Origin: an uncultured Bacteroides sp.
GTDB lineage: Bacteria > Bacteroidota > Bacteroidia > Bacteroidales > UBA932
Assembly: GCA_900546925.1 (NCBI GenBank)
Contig: UREV01000008.1
Span: 25,133 to 89,132, forward strand
Direction: 5' to 3'
DNA: 64,000 nucleotides
The translations under genes were made by a program, and so were the position numbers. This document shows, piece by piece, positions 18,195 to 26,125 of the stretch. Each line of letters begins with the position of its first letter. The first letter of the stretch is position 1. The notes beneath the pieces are model-generated. The model did no database searches and was not told the origin of the DNA. It saw nothing but the letters and a program-made list of their open reading frames with translations.

Positions 18195-18574
18195 TAGTTT
18201 ACAGATAAGATTTTGTCAACTACATATTTCTGTTGGCCTCTCCATGGGAGTGCGCCGAGATATTCTTTGTAATGGAGTTCTACGTTTTTTCCGCTGCATC
18301 TCATGAGGGAGTCTGCAACAGCTTCGTTTTCGACGGAGAATTCGAAGACGTAGGATTCCATGGTGTTGGTGCCTTTACCGACCCCGCGGAGTCCCGACTG
18401 TATGAGTCGTCCTTCGTATGTCTTGAAAATATACCCTTTATACATGACTTGGTTCAGGTCTCCTGCCTTCACACCTTCTCCGAATACAAAGAAGAATCTG
18501 AAGAAGATGAAGGCCACAGCGGCGATGGTCACTGCTGCAGTGATGCCACCGATTACTTTGGTTCTGGTCGTCAT
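18194..18574 (-). CDS. Small membrane-anchored conserved protein
   Basis: 126 residues. One N-terminal transmembrane segment (about 7-30, GGITAAVTIAAVAFIFFRFFF) is followed by a soluble domain with KGYIFKTYEGRLIQSG, RCSGKNVELHYKEY and GALPWRGQQKYVVDKI. This is a widespread Bacteroidota family that is often mislabelled 6-phosphogluconate dehydrogenase in automatic annotation; nothing here resembles that enzyme. Function unknown. It is translationally coupled to the DPP IV gene by a 1-bp overlap. Confidence 0.8.
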   Translation of the reverse strand: MTTRTKVIGGITAAVTIAAVAFIFFRFFFVFGEGVKAGDLNQVMYKGYIFKTYEGRLIQSGLRGVGKGTNTMESYVFEFSVENEAVADSLMRCSGKNVELHYKEYLGALPWRGQQKYVVDKILSVN

Positions 18575-18581
18575 AATTCTG

Positions 18582-18770
18582 TTATTTTACGTCGTTGTTT
18601 CGTTCAGTCTGTTTTATTTGTTTCCTGAGCTTGCACTTGATTTGGCTCTTGGAGTCGATTAGTCTGTTGTTCTACGTTGTTGTTCCGTTCAGTCTGTTTT
18701 ATTTGTTTCCGGAGCTTGCACTTGTTTTTGGCTCTTGGAGTCGATTAATCTGTTATTTTACGTCGTCGTT
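18582..18770. repeat. Tandem ~85-bp repeat derived from the CE2 esterase 3' end
   Basis: Units start at 18582, 18667 and 18753 (steps 85 and 86). Each begins TTATTTTACGTCGTTGTTT or a close variant and the first two continue through CGTTCAGTCTGTTTTATTTG to GGAGTCGATTA. The third start is the actual stop and last codons (DDVK) of the esterase on the minus strand, so the array grew from the gene end. Confidence 0.85.
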
Positions 18771-19886
18771 TAAGTTCCAGCCGGTCATGGTGGAGACGTA
18801 TGGGAGCAGGGCGTGAGCTATCTTCCTGTGTCCCTGATAGCTGGGGTGCTGGCTTGCGCCGAGCTCGCTCTCGTTGTTATGGATGGCATCTGTGAGACCG
18901 ACGAATTTTACGTTTTTCATTCCGCAAGTATTCACGACGTTGCGCACATAGTCAGCTGCCATGTCATCACACCTGCTGGAAACGCAAAGGATCGGATGTT
19001 CTTCGCCATAGTTTTCCTTAATCTTTTTCAGAAGGGTAATGTAGTGGCTTCTGAAAAGGCTCTCTGCCGGCTGTCTTCCTGTCGAAAAGTCATTGGTACA
19101 CAGATATATAATGGTCATCTGCGGCTTGAAAGCATCCTTGGACGCATCCCATTTCACGTCCTTGTCCATATCGAATGTCTGACTATAGCGGTCAGGCATG
19201 TAATAGTCTTTGAATTTGTCGCTGTAGTTTCTTGCGATTCCCATTCCGGAGTGGGCTACTACGTAGTAGTCGGCGTCGAAGTAGCGGGCCAAAATGGCTG
19301 CGTATGTAAGGTTACTGTTTTCAGTTTCTGGCTTGAACGGGTCGTATTTGGTGCTGTTTTCCGATCCGTAACCACATGTATATGAATCACCTACGACTTC
19401 GAACTGGCGGGTTTTGAGTCCTTCAGCTTGGAGAAGGTCACCGGCTTTTGTGATGAATTCGCTGATGGTGGTGAGTCCCTGTTCTCCTTCTGTGCGCTTT
19501 TTTATCGTGACAGTGTGGCTGAATGATTTTCCCTTGCTGTTGAATGACTTGATGATTTCAGGTGAAGCCAATACATATACTGAGTCTTTGCCGCTTACTC
19601 TGATGGTCTGGTCGGCTTTTGCTTCAGGTTCTCTGTCGATCCATACGTCATAGTAGTTCGCCTTAGAGTCTGAGGCTTTCATGGCGAGGTAGTTGCCTTC
19701 GAATTTTACGCGCACATAAACGCCTGACCAGTCGAATGATACGTTCTCGCCTGATTTCAATGTCCTTCCTATGTATGTAATTCTTGCATCTGAAGCCGCG
19801 GTGCGTACTTCAGGAAGTTCACGTGCCGTCAGCACTCCTGTAAGGAAAAGTGCCGCAGCGGATAGTGTCATGATTATTCTTTTCAT
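18753..19886 (-). CDS. Two-domain SGNH/GDSL esterase, CE2-like
   Basis: 377 residues with signal peptide MKRIIMTLSAAALFLTGVLTA. Residues ~30-150 form a beta-sandwich like the CE2 N-terminal domain (GRTLKSGENVSFDWSGVYVRVKFEG). The SGNH part has the nucleophile in VVGDSYTCGYG, HSGMGIARNY, YLCTNDFS (block III Asn) and the catalytic His in HPSYQGHRKIA. CE2 enzymes deacetylate xylan or glucomannan oligosaccharides outside the cytoplasm. The DxxH Asp of classical SGNH enzymes is not clearly present, as in other CE2 members. Confidence 0.83.
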   Translation of the reverse strand: MKRIIMTLSAAALFLTGVLTARELPEVRTAASDARITYIGRTLKSGENVSFDWSGVYVRVKFEGNYLAMKASDSKANYYDVWIDREPEAKADQTIRVSGKDSVYVLASPEIIKSFNSKGKSFSHTVTIKKRTEGEQGLTTISEFITKAGDLLQAEGLKTRQFEVVGDSYTCGYGSENSTKYDPFKPETENSNLTYAAILARYFDADYYVVAHSGMGIARNYSDKFKDYYMPDRYSQTFDMDKDVKWDASKDAFKPQMTIIYLCTNDFSTGRQPAESLFRSHYITLLKKIKENYGEEHPILCVSSRCDDMAADYVRNVVNTCGMKNVKFVGLTDAIHNNESELGASQHPSYQGHRKIAHALLPYVSTMTGWNLNDDVK

Positions 19887-19909
19887 TCTGTTCGTTGCGT
19901 TGTATCATA

Positions 19910-19930
19910 CAAAGATAAAAACTATCTTTG
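19910..19930. promoter_or_regulatory. Back-to-back -7 elements upstream of the CE2 esterase
   Basis: CAAAGATA-aaaac-TATCTTTG is a perfect inverted repeat. The left arm read on the minus strand is TATCTTTG, a Bacteroidota -7 element ~24 bp before the esterase start; the right arm points the other way, into the gap that holds the 13-bp array. Confidence 0.5.
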
Positions 19931-20085
19931 TGAAAAGAAAATGTGACAAATCGGTGTGCGGCAAAAAGTAAGCACAAGTCACTTTTTCTGTGCGTGCCAT
20001 ATTCAGGGTCTCGGGGGAGGAGCCTTGCATTCGCCCTAACGTGCTCCATAAGCGGTGTCTCGCATTTGCGGAACTTAGTTATAGA

Positions 20086-20268
20086 TCTTTGAATAACAGA
20101 AGTTTATAGCAGAAGATGTTAACGGAAGGTAGTAACATGAAGTTGGTAACAGAAGTCGATAATAGAGGATTGTAACGGATGTCTGTCTCAGAAGATTCTG
20201 ACAATTGTTGGTAACGGAAGTTTGTAGCATAATATATTAACGGAAGATGATAATAAAAGAGAATAACA
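20086..20268. repeat. 13-bp degenerate tandem array, 14 units
   Basis: Units start at 20086, 20099, 20112, 20125, 20139, 20152 and so on to 20256, with a single 14-bp step. Consensus is GAAGnTnGTAACA; individual units include GAAGTTGGTAACA, GAAGATGTTAACG and GAGGATTGTAACG. The array ends 4 bp before the ATG of the epimerase gene. The phase is kept even through highly diverged units. It is not coding in any long frame. Confidence 0.85.
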
Positions 20269-20272
20269 TAAT

Positions 20273-21382
20273 ATGAAGACATTGAAAAATACGGCATTGA
20301 CCTTAAACATCTCCCTTCATGGGGCGGAGTTGACGAGTATCAGAGATTCTTTTGGGCGCGAGTTTTTGTGGCAGGCGGATCCGGCGTTTTGGAAGCGGCA
20401 TTCGCCGGTCCTTTTCCCGATAGTGGGGAGCCTGTGGGACAAGCATTTCCGCGTGAACGGACGCGAGTACGAGATGGGCCAGCACGGGTTTGCGCGCGAC
20501 ATGGATTTCAGGCTGGTGTCGGAACGGGAGGATGAGATGTGGTTCGAACTGAATTCTTCGCCGGAGACGTTGGCCAAATATCCGTATAAGTTTACGTTGC
20601 GCATAGGTTATCGCTTGGAAGCCAATAAGATACATGTGATGTGGGAGGTTTCTGGCGATGATTCCCAAACAATGTGGTTCCAGATCGGTGCGCACCCTGC
20701 GTTCTATTTGCCAAGGTTTGTATATGGGGGTAGTGCGGCTTGTGCATCGGATTCTTCCCGACACTCGGATCCTGAATCTGGGGCTCCTAACTTAGCAGCG
20801 TCTTCTGCTGCTAGTTCTTGTACTTCTGGTTCGGAGGTTTTAGTCCTTAAATCGTCCTCTCAGGGCTCTGGCTGTGTTTTTTCTGATGGCTCTGCTTCCG
20901 GCTCGGGCGCTGCTGGCTCCGGAGCAGATTCGGATTCCGGTCGTGCAAGTCGTGGTTGTTTTCGTTTATATGGACGTGGAGCCGAGGGCGTGGTTCCGCT
21001 CGAGTCTTTCCGATATATTAAGGTTTCTGAGAAACAATGTACGGATATCTCTGATGTTCAAGAACTTAATACTCCTGGGGGCGTGATGCCGTTGGATGAC
21101 CACACCTTCGATATCGGCGCATACATAATAGGGGATAGCCAAGTGTGTCGCGTCGACCTGGTTTCTACTACTGGGCTCAGATGCGTATCCCTGGAGTTCG
21201 ATACTCCGTTGGTCGGTCTGTGGGCGCCATCTGCCAAGGATGTCCCGTTCGTCTGCATCGAACCATGGTACGGTAGATGTGACCGTGTAGGTTTTACCGG
21301 AGAATTCTCAGAAAGAGACTGCGTAAATTCCCTTTCTCCAGGCCAAGTCTTCCGCGCCAGCTACACAATCACTGTCGGATAG
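20273..21382 (+). CDS. Aldose 1-epimerase-like protein with Ser/Gly/Ala-rich insertion
   Basis: 369 residues against ~290 for the family. The conserved parts are SLHGAELTSIRDSFGREFLW, FPIVGSLWD, the catalytic-type GQHGFARDM and IGAHPAFYLP, then CVSLEFDTPLVGLWAP and CIEPWYGR at the C-terminus. Between residues ~152 and ~228, after YLPRFVYGG, sits a low-complexity stretch of Ser, Gly, Ala, Asp and Cys, which replaces a short loop. The enzyme should interconvert sugar anomers in the cytoplasm. The 13-bp array abuts the start, leaving no room for a normal ribosome binding site. Confidence 0.82.
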   Translation: MKTLKNTALTLNISLHGAELTSIRDSFGREFLWQADPAFWKRHSPVLFPIVGSLWDKHFRVNGREYEMGQHGFARDMDFRLVSEREDEMWFELNSSPETLAKYPYKFTLRIGYRLEANKIHVMWEVSGDDSQTMWFQIGAHPAFYLPRFVYGGSAACASDSSRHSDPESGAPNLAASSAASSCTSGSEVLVLKSSSQGSGCVFSDGSASGSGAAGSGADSDSGRASRGCFRLYGRGAEGVVPLESFRYIKVSEKQCTDISDVQELNTPGGVMPLDDHTFDIGAYIIGDSQVCRVDLVSTTGLRCVSLEFDTPLVGLWAPSAKDVPFVCIEPWYGRCDRVGFTGEFSERDCVNSLSPGQVFRASYTITVG

Positions 21383-21436
21383 TCCGTGCTGCTTGATTGG
21401 ATGATTTGTAGTGTCATCAGTTGTCGTCGTATGTCA

Positions 21437-21591
21437 GGGTGTCGGCGCGTCTCTGATTTTGGAGACATTGATTATCAATGAATTGCAATAACGTACCGCG
21501 CCGACCCTACCAAAAACTATGGGGTCGGCGCGCAGGTGTTATAGAACCGCCTGGCTGTCAATAGTTTACGAGGGGTGGCCGCGCCGACCCC
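21437..21591. repeat. Alternating inverted GGGTCGGCGCG repeats
   Basis: Four copies in alternating orientation: GGGTGTCGGCGCG at 21437, CGCGCCGACCCT at 21497, GGGGTCGGCGCGC at 21521 and CGCGCCGACCCC at 21580. The middle two form an 11-12 bp stem with a 12-nt loop; the outer pair can enclose it. No gene. It could terminate the epimerase transcript or be a REP-like element. Confidence 0.75.
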
Positions 21592-21692
21592 AGAACCGGA
21601 GACACTTACCAGGTGAGGTGGTTCATCATCCTGAAGTTACTCGAAAAATAATTGATAACTGAATTATTGATATTGTCGCCGCTCCAGTCCTG

Positions 21693-21790
21693 TGTGGATA
21701 CAATTTATTTGGGTCCATTGTGGATACGATTTATCCGGGTCCATTGTGGATACGTTTTGTCCGGGTCCCTTGTGGATACGATTTATCCAG
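21693..21790. repeat. 26-bp tandem repeat, four units
   Basis: Units start at 21693, 21719, 21745 and 21771 with no spacers; consensus TGTGGATACGATTTATCC followed by GGGTCCAT. The last unit is truncated and runs into the next repeat. Because 26 is not a multiple of three, the apparent frame through it is not a real protein. Confidence 0.88.
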
Positions 21791-21875
21791 TTACGTCAGC
21801 GGCAGGAGGCGGAACTCAGGCCGCGAATTGCGCAGCACCTGAGCGGACGAGTCCGAGTTCCTGCCTCGGCCACGT
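21791..21875. repeat. Diverged third copy of the 592/744 structured repeat
   Basis: Centre GCGAATTGCGCAGCACCTGAG corresponds to GCGAATTACGAAGTACCTGAG of the first two copies once one base is trimmed. The arms GGCAGGAGGCGGAACTC and GAGTTCCTGCCTCGGCC form an inverted repeat of different sequence, so the fold is kept while the arms have changed. Confidence 0.6.
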
Positions 21876-22119
21876 CAATTTCGGACAACTTGGCGGATTG
21901 CAAAAGAGTGATTCTGTTGATAATCAACATGTTGCGACGAAATTTACCTGTCAGGTCCTATGAAAAAACATACCACCTGGCAGATGTGGAGATAACTTTA
22001 GAAAGCGTAATATCTTAATTGATAGTGTGTTACAGAGCGCATGTAACACAAGAACCTCCGACAGGTAGTCTGACATATAATTGTAATATTGGCCGTTCTA
22101 CACCATGATTGCATAATAC

Positions 22120-22201
22120 CACGTGGATTTTCGCTACGCCGGCGCCAAGGTGAGCACCGCAGCCGGAATATATAAAACTTAGATATCAAAGAATCCACGT
22201 G
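22120..22201. repeat. Inverted repeat CACGTGGATT/AATCCACGTG
   Basis: Perfect 10-bp arms at 22120-22129 and 22192-22201 enclose 62 bp. A second arm pair, CGCTACGCCG just inside (22132) and CGGCGTAGCG just outside (22211), could pair alternatively with the neighbouring structured element. Confidence 0.6.
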
Positions 22202-22205
22202 AATA

Positions 22206-22338
22206 ATCGACGGCGTAGCGGAGGTCCCGGCGAGAGACCCGTGGTCACCCATGACCTCGTAAATGGGAGGAGCCGGCGCCAGCCGGAGGGATGAGCGCCA
22301 GCGAAGGTCTCCGCCGGGACCTCCGTTGCGCCGTCGAT
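22206..22338. other. Multi-branched structured element (~133 bp)
   Basis: The ends form a long stem: ATCGACGGCG (22206-22215) with CGCCGTCGAT (22329-22338), a 3x3 internal loop TAG/TTG, then CGGAGGTCCCGGCG (22219-22232) with CGCCGGGACCTCCG (22312-22325). Inside, GAGACC/GGTCTC, CCCAT/ATGGG and CCGGC/GCCGG can form further arms. Such a cloverleaf-like design suggests a structured RNA or a foldback mobile element. No protein fits. Confidence 0.7.
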
Positions 22339-22540
22339 AAAACTCATCGCCTACTCTCTAACAAGACAATTCATTGTTGTCGTTGTGCGATAAATGTTTG
22401 CGCGGTAAAAATACCAAGAGGAAATTTTGACGACTCACGAGAAAAGTAATTTAGAACGAAAAAAACGTTAACTTTACATATTGGTTTTTAGTAAGCATGA
22501 AAAAAAATGATTACTTTAGGATTACTTAAATCTGAAGGCA

Positions 22541-23746
22541 ATGTTAGACAAGAACAGCAAAATATACGTCGCCGGCCATCTCGGACTTGTGGGCTCGGCC
22601 ATTTGGCATAACTTGGAAAAACGAGGTTACACAAACCTCGTGGGGCGTACACACCAAGAACTCGACCTCACAGACCAATATGCAGTCCAGAAATTTTTCG
22701 ATGAGGAACGACCTGATGCTGTGGTACTTGCAGCCGCTTTCGTCGGGGGAATCATGGCCAACTCCCTGTACCGCGCCGACTTCATCATGCAAAACATGAA
22801 AATGCAATGCAACGTCATCAGCAACGCATACAGCCACGGCGTTAAAAAACTCCTCTTCCTCGGCTCCACCTGCATCTATCCGAAAAATGCGGCCCAACCC
22901 ATGAAAGAAGACGCATTGCTCACATCACCTCTGGAATACACCAACGAAGAATACGCCATCGCCAAAATCGCCGGACTGAAAATGTGCGAAAGCTATAACC
23001 TTCAATACGGTACGAACTATATCGCAGTCATGCCGACGAACCTGTACGGCCCGAACGACAACTTCCATCTCGAAAACAGCCACGTCATGCCGGCCATGAT
23101 GCGCAAAATATATCTGGCCAAACTGATCCACGAAGGAGACTGGCGCGCCATCGCGACCGACATGAACAAACGCCCGATAAACCCGCCCGAAAAGCTTCGC
23201 ACCATAATTGGTGGGGTCAATGTCGATGGCAACAGCCCTAAAGAACGTATCCTCAAAGCCCTCGAATTCTACGGAATATATGACAATAAAGTAGTTCTCT
23301 GGGGCACCGGAAAGCCACTTCGAGAGTTTCTTTGGAGCGAAGACATGGCAGATGCCAGCGTCCATGTACTCCTGAACGTAAACTTCAGCGACATCATCGG
23401 CATTGACAAATACTCATCAGTTTTTTATGGGGCGCGTACCGATGGGGCGGTCGACAGAAACAACAGCGAGGGCCGCGGAGGCGCGATTCCCGCTCTCGGC
23501 GAAATTAGAAATTGTCATATCAATGTCGGTACGGGTAAAGAATTGACAATCCGTGAGTTAAGTGAACTTGTACGTCGTGCTGTCGGCTTCGGTGGAGAGA
23601 TAGTTTTCGACGCGTCCAAGCCTGACGGGACCCCGCGAAAACTCATTGACGTGACCAAACTCCATTCCCTCGGATGGCATCATACGGTCGAAATCGAGGA
23701 CGGAGTTCAGAAACTTTTCGATTGGTATAAAGCGTCCTTGGTATAA
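22541..23746 (+). CDS. fcl: GDP-L-fucose synthase
   Basis: 401 residues; an SDR epimerase/reductase. The NADP loop is VAGHLGLVGSAIW, followed by LDLTDQYAVQKFF, AAAFVGGI, the catalytic Ser in LFLGSTCIYPKNA and the YxxxK pair in EEYAIAKIAGLKMCE. VMPTNLYGPNDNFH and LREFLWSEDMADA are typical of Fcl. It is ~80 residues longer than the E. coli enzyme because of inserts around 205-235 and 285-315, as is common in Bacteroidota. It makes GDP-L-fucose for surface glycans. No gmd lies nearby. Confidence 0.93.
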   Translation: MLDKNSKIYVAGHLGLVGSAIWHNLEKRGYTNLVGRTHQELDLTDQYAVQKFFDEERPDAVVLAAAFVGGIMANSLYRADFIMQNMKMQCNVISNAYSHGVKKLLFLGSTCIYPKNAAQPMKEDALLTSPLEYTNEEYAIAKIAGLKMCESYNLQYGTNYIAVMPTNLYGPNDNFHLENSHVMPAMMRKIYLAKLIHEGDWRAIATDMNKRPINPPEKLRTIIGGVNVDGNSPKERILKALEFYGIYDNKVVLWGTGKPLREFLWSEDMADASVHVLLNVNFSDIIGIDKYSSVFYGARTDGAVDRNNSEGRGGAIPALGEIRNCHINVGTGKELTIRELSELVRRAVGFGGEIVFDASKPDGTPRKLIDVTKLHSLGWHHTVEIEDGVQKLFDWYKASLV

Positions 23747-23756
23747 ACAGAATAAA

Positions 23757-25106
23757 ATGAAGAACGAGGAAGAAGAAAAATTTTTAAAAATGACGACCAG
23801 CCCGGTCGGGCATTTGGTGTCCGAGTTCGCTGTACCGTCCATCGTCAGTATGCTGATTACCAGCATATACAGTCTCGTAGATACATATTTTGTCGGAAAT
23901 ATCGATACCCAATCCACGGCGGCGTTGGGAATCGTGTTTTCGTATATGGCTCTGGTTCAGGCGTTTTCCTTCTTCTTTGGCCACGGGTCCGGCAACTATA
24001 TTTCCAGAGCATTGGGCTCCAGAAACATGGCCGGGGCAGGCTCTATGGCCGCATGCGGATTCTTTACGGCTATCGTGACAGGATGCCTTTTCGCCATCGT
24101 AGGATTCATTTATACACGTCCGTTGCTGCGGTTTTTGGGAGCGACTGAGACTATCGTTCCGGTGGCCGTCGGATACTTCCGGTATATACTTCTCGGGACG
24201 CCGTTTATCGTCGGCACTTTCGTCCTGAATAACCAGATGAGGTTGCAGGGCAATGCTTTCCTTTCGATGATCGGCATATCTGTAGGAGCTGTCCTTAATG
24301 TCGTACTCGATCCGATTTTCATTTTTACGCTTAACATGGGCGTATCCGGAGCCGGTCTCGCAACCGCGCTTTCGCAAGCGGTCAGTTTCTTTATCATGCT
24401 GAGTATGACCGGAATGCGGGGAGGAATCAAAATTCGGTTTAAGAATTTCAGACCGACCAGGGCTCAGTTCAATGAAATTGTGGCAGGTGGTTTGCCTTCT
24501 CTTGCTCGTCAGGGACTGGGATGCATCGCCGCAATATGTCTGAACCAGCTTGCCGGTAATTTTGGAGATTCCGCGATTGCTGCATTTTCCATCGTGAACC
24601 GCGTGATTATTTTCGTCTCGTCTGCACTTATAGGTTTTGGACAGGGATTCCAGCCTGTCTGCGGATTTAATTATGGGGCGAAAAACTATATTCGAGTGCG
24701 TAAAGCATTCTGGTTCAGCGCGGATGTCATGACGGGGTACTGTGTCGTGTTCGCTGCTCTCGGAATACTGTTCGCCCCGGGAATCGTGTCTGTTTTCCGC
24801 GCAGACGACGCCGAAGTCATACATTATGGTTCATTGGCCCTGCGTTGGCAATGCGCTGCTTTTCCAGTGGTCGGTTTTATAGTCCTTTCGAACATGTACT
24901 TGCAGAATATCCGACGTGTCATTCCTGCCGTTATGGTAGCAATGGCACGTCAGGGACTTTTCTTTATTCCTATACTTTATGTCCTGGAATACATGGCAGG
25001 TCTGGACGGAATGTTGGTGGCCCAACCTATTTCAGACATCATCTCATTCGCATTGGCCTTACCGCTCTCGATCGCGGCGCTGCGGACTATGGGACGGGAG
25101 AATTAA
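23757..25106 (+). CDS. MATE-family efflux transporter
   Basis: 449 residues with about twelve membrane segments. It opens FLKMTTSPVGHLVSEFAVPSIVSMLITSIYSLVDTYFVG, typical for the MATE branch common in gut Bacteroidota; later IGFGQGFQPVCGFNYGAK is the repeat-2 equivalent. It should export drugs or metabolites using Na+ or H+. It begins 10 bp after fcl. Its last codons overlap the remnant of a nucleotidyltransferase in another frame. Confidence 0.9.
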   Translation: MKNEEEEKFLKMTTSPVGHLVSEFAVPSIVSMLITSIYSLVDTYFVGNIDTQSTAALGIVFSYMALVQAFSFFFGHGSGNYISRALGSRNMAGAGSMAACGFFTAIVTGCLFAIVGFIYTRPLLRFLGATETIVPVAVGYFRYILLGTPFIVGTFVLNNQMRLQGNAFLSMIGISVGAVLNVVLDPIFIFTLNMGVSGAGLATALSQAVSFFIMLSMTGMRGGIKIRFKNFRPTRAQFNEIVAGGLPSLARQGLGCIAAICLNQLAGNFGDSAIAAFSIVNRVIIFVSSALIGFGQGFQPVCGFNYGAKNYIRVRKAFWFSADVMTGYCVVFAALGILFAPGIVSVFRADDAEVIHYGSLALRWQCAAFPVVGFIVLSNMYLQNIRRVIPAVMVAMARQGLFFIPILYVLEYMAGLDGMLVAQPISDIISFALALPLSIAALRTMGREN

Positions 25107-25234
25107 CTGCTGATAGTGATGTCGATGTATTGATTAAGGTTACTAATCCTTCGTTATTTGTTTTGTCTGAAATAACCATATTGCTCGAGTCGGTACTTAA
25201 ACGAAAAGTTGACCTCGTATCGAAAAAGATTTGA
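25088..25234 (+). pseudogene. Remnant of a MNT-type nucleotidyltransferase (HEPN/MNT antitoxin family)
   Basis: Read in the frame ending at 25234, the sequence encodes YGTGELTADSDVDVLIKV, then PSLFVLSEITILLESVL and KRKVDLVSKK. The DSDVDVL pattern is the metal-binding GS(x)nDxD core of minimal nucleotidyltransferases and the tail is typical of them. The upstream Gly-Ser motif and the N-terminus are missing, and no HEPN partner follows. The fragment overlaps the last codons of the MATE gene, so the deletion end point is near 25090. Confidence 0.75.
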
Positions 25235-25286
25235 TATATGTTTAGTTAGAAAGTCAGAAAACCATCCACTTTGCGAAAGGAATGCG

Positions 25287-25294
25287 TATATTTG
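25287..25294 (+). promoter_or_regulatory. -7 element TATATTTG of the HD-domain gene
   Basis: TATATTTG matches TAnnTTTG and lies 28 bp before the ATG at 25323. A TTTG at 25270 is too close for a standard -33 box. Confidence 0.45.
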
Positions 25295-25322
25295 AAAGAT
25301 TAACAAAACAAACTGACGATTT

Positions 25323-25997
25323 ATGGACTTCCACGAATTCATCGAAAAAGAGATTATCCCGCAATATGCCGAGTTCGACGCCGCTCATCGTGAGGACCAC
25401 GTCCGGAGCGTAATTTCCAAGAGCCAGGAGCTTGCGAAGTTCTATCCCGTAAAGCCGGAAATTCTCTACCTCGCCGCCGCGTACCACGACCTGGGACTGT
25501 CGGAAGGCCGCGAGTTCCATCACCTCGCTTCGGGTCGTAAGATTCGGGAGGATAAGCGTTTAGGTCAATGGTTTTCTGCAGAGGAGATAGAGCTTGCTGC
25601 CCAGGCGGCCGAAGATCACAGGGCTTCCGGCAAGAATCCTCCACGCAGCATTTACGGGAGAATAATCGCGGAATCAGACAGACAGATCAATCCGGAGATT
25701 GTAGTCAAGAGGACTGTCCAATATGGATTCGCCCACTACCCGGAAATGGACCGCGAACAAATGTGGAACAGGACTGTGGAGCATCTCCAAGAAAAATATG
25801 CCGAAGGAGGCTATCTGAAACTATGGATTCCGGAGTCTGACAATGCCAGGCAGCTCGCGGCCTTACGGGAGCTGATTCATGACACCGGGAAGCTCAGGGA
25901 ATTGTTCGACAAGTTTTATATGGAAATCACCAGCAGCACAATTTCTCGCGCGGGAGAGACTTTCCAGACCTTCAGGCAAAACACGGAAAGGCATTGA
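25323..25997 (+). CDS. HD-domain phosphohydrolase
   Basis: 224 residues. The metal-binding His residues are in AHREDHVRSVI and AAAYHDLGLSEG (the HD pair), then EFHHLASGRKIR and AAEDHRASG, and the final Asp in AESDRQINPE. This is the single-domain HD fold of small metal phosphohydrolases; the substrate is unknown, probably a nucleotide or phosphate ester. It stands alone, with its own -7 element. Confidence 0.83.
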   Translation: MDFHEFIEKEIIPQYAEFDAAHREDHVRSVISKSQELAKFYPVKPEILYLAAAYHDLGLSEGREFHHLASGRKIREDKRLGQWFSAEEIELAAQAAEDHRASGKNPPRSIYGRIIAESDRQINPEIVVKRTVQYGFAHYPEMDREQMWNRTVEHLQEKYAEGGYLKLWIPESDNARQLAALRELIHDTGKLRELFDKFYMEITSSTISRAGETFQTFRQNTERH

Positions 25998-26089
25998 CAA
26001 TGATAAAAAAAGCCATCGAAGATGGGCTCGAGGGATAAATATGGTAATTATATCCGCGTTTTTGGTAAATGATTTCGGATCTTGAGCAT

Positions 26090-26097
26090 TATCTTTG
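26090..26097 (+). promoter_or_regulatory. -7 element TATCTTTG upstream of the DUF3737 gene
   Basis: TATCTTTG fits TAnnTTTG and lies 28 bp before the start at 26126, the same spacing as for the HD-domain gene. Confidence 0.45.
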
Positions 26098-26125
26098 CAG
26101 ATGAAACACCAAAAACATATAGCAT

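Noticed and set aside
21693..21790. Possible CRISPR array
   Set aside because: Units are contiguous with no spacers and no cas genes are present.
21652..21963. Open frame through the 26-bp repeats
   Set aside because: The frame depends on repeats whose length is not a multiple of three; composition is unlike the neighbouring proteins and it runs through palindromes.
25354..25644. Minus-strand frame opposite the HD-domain gene
   Set aside because: Rich in Arg, Gly and Pro, typical of an antisense shadow; the plus-strand HD motifs are clear.
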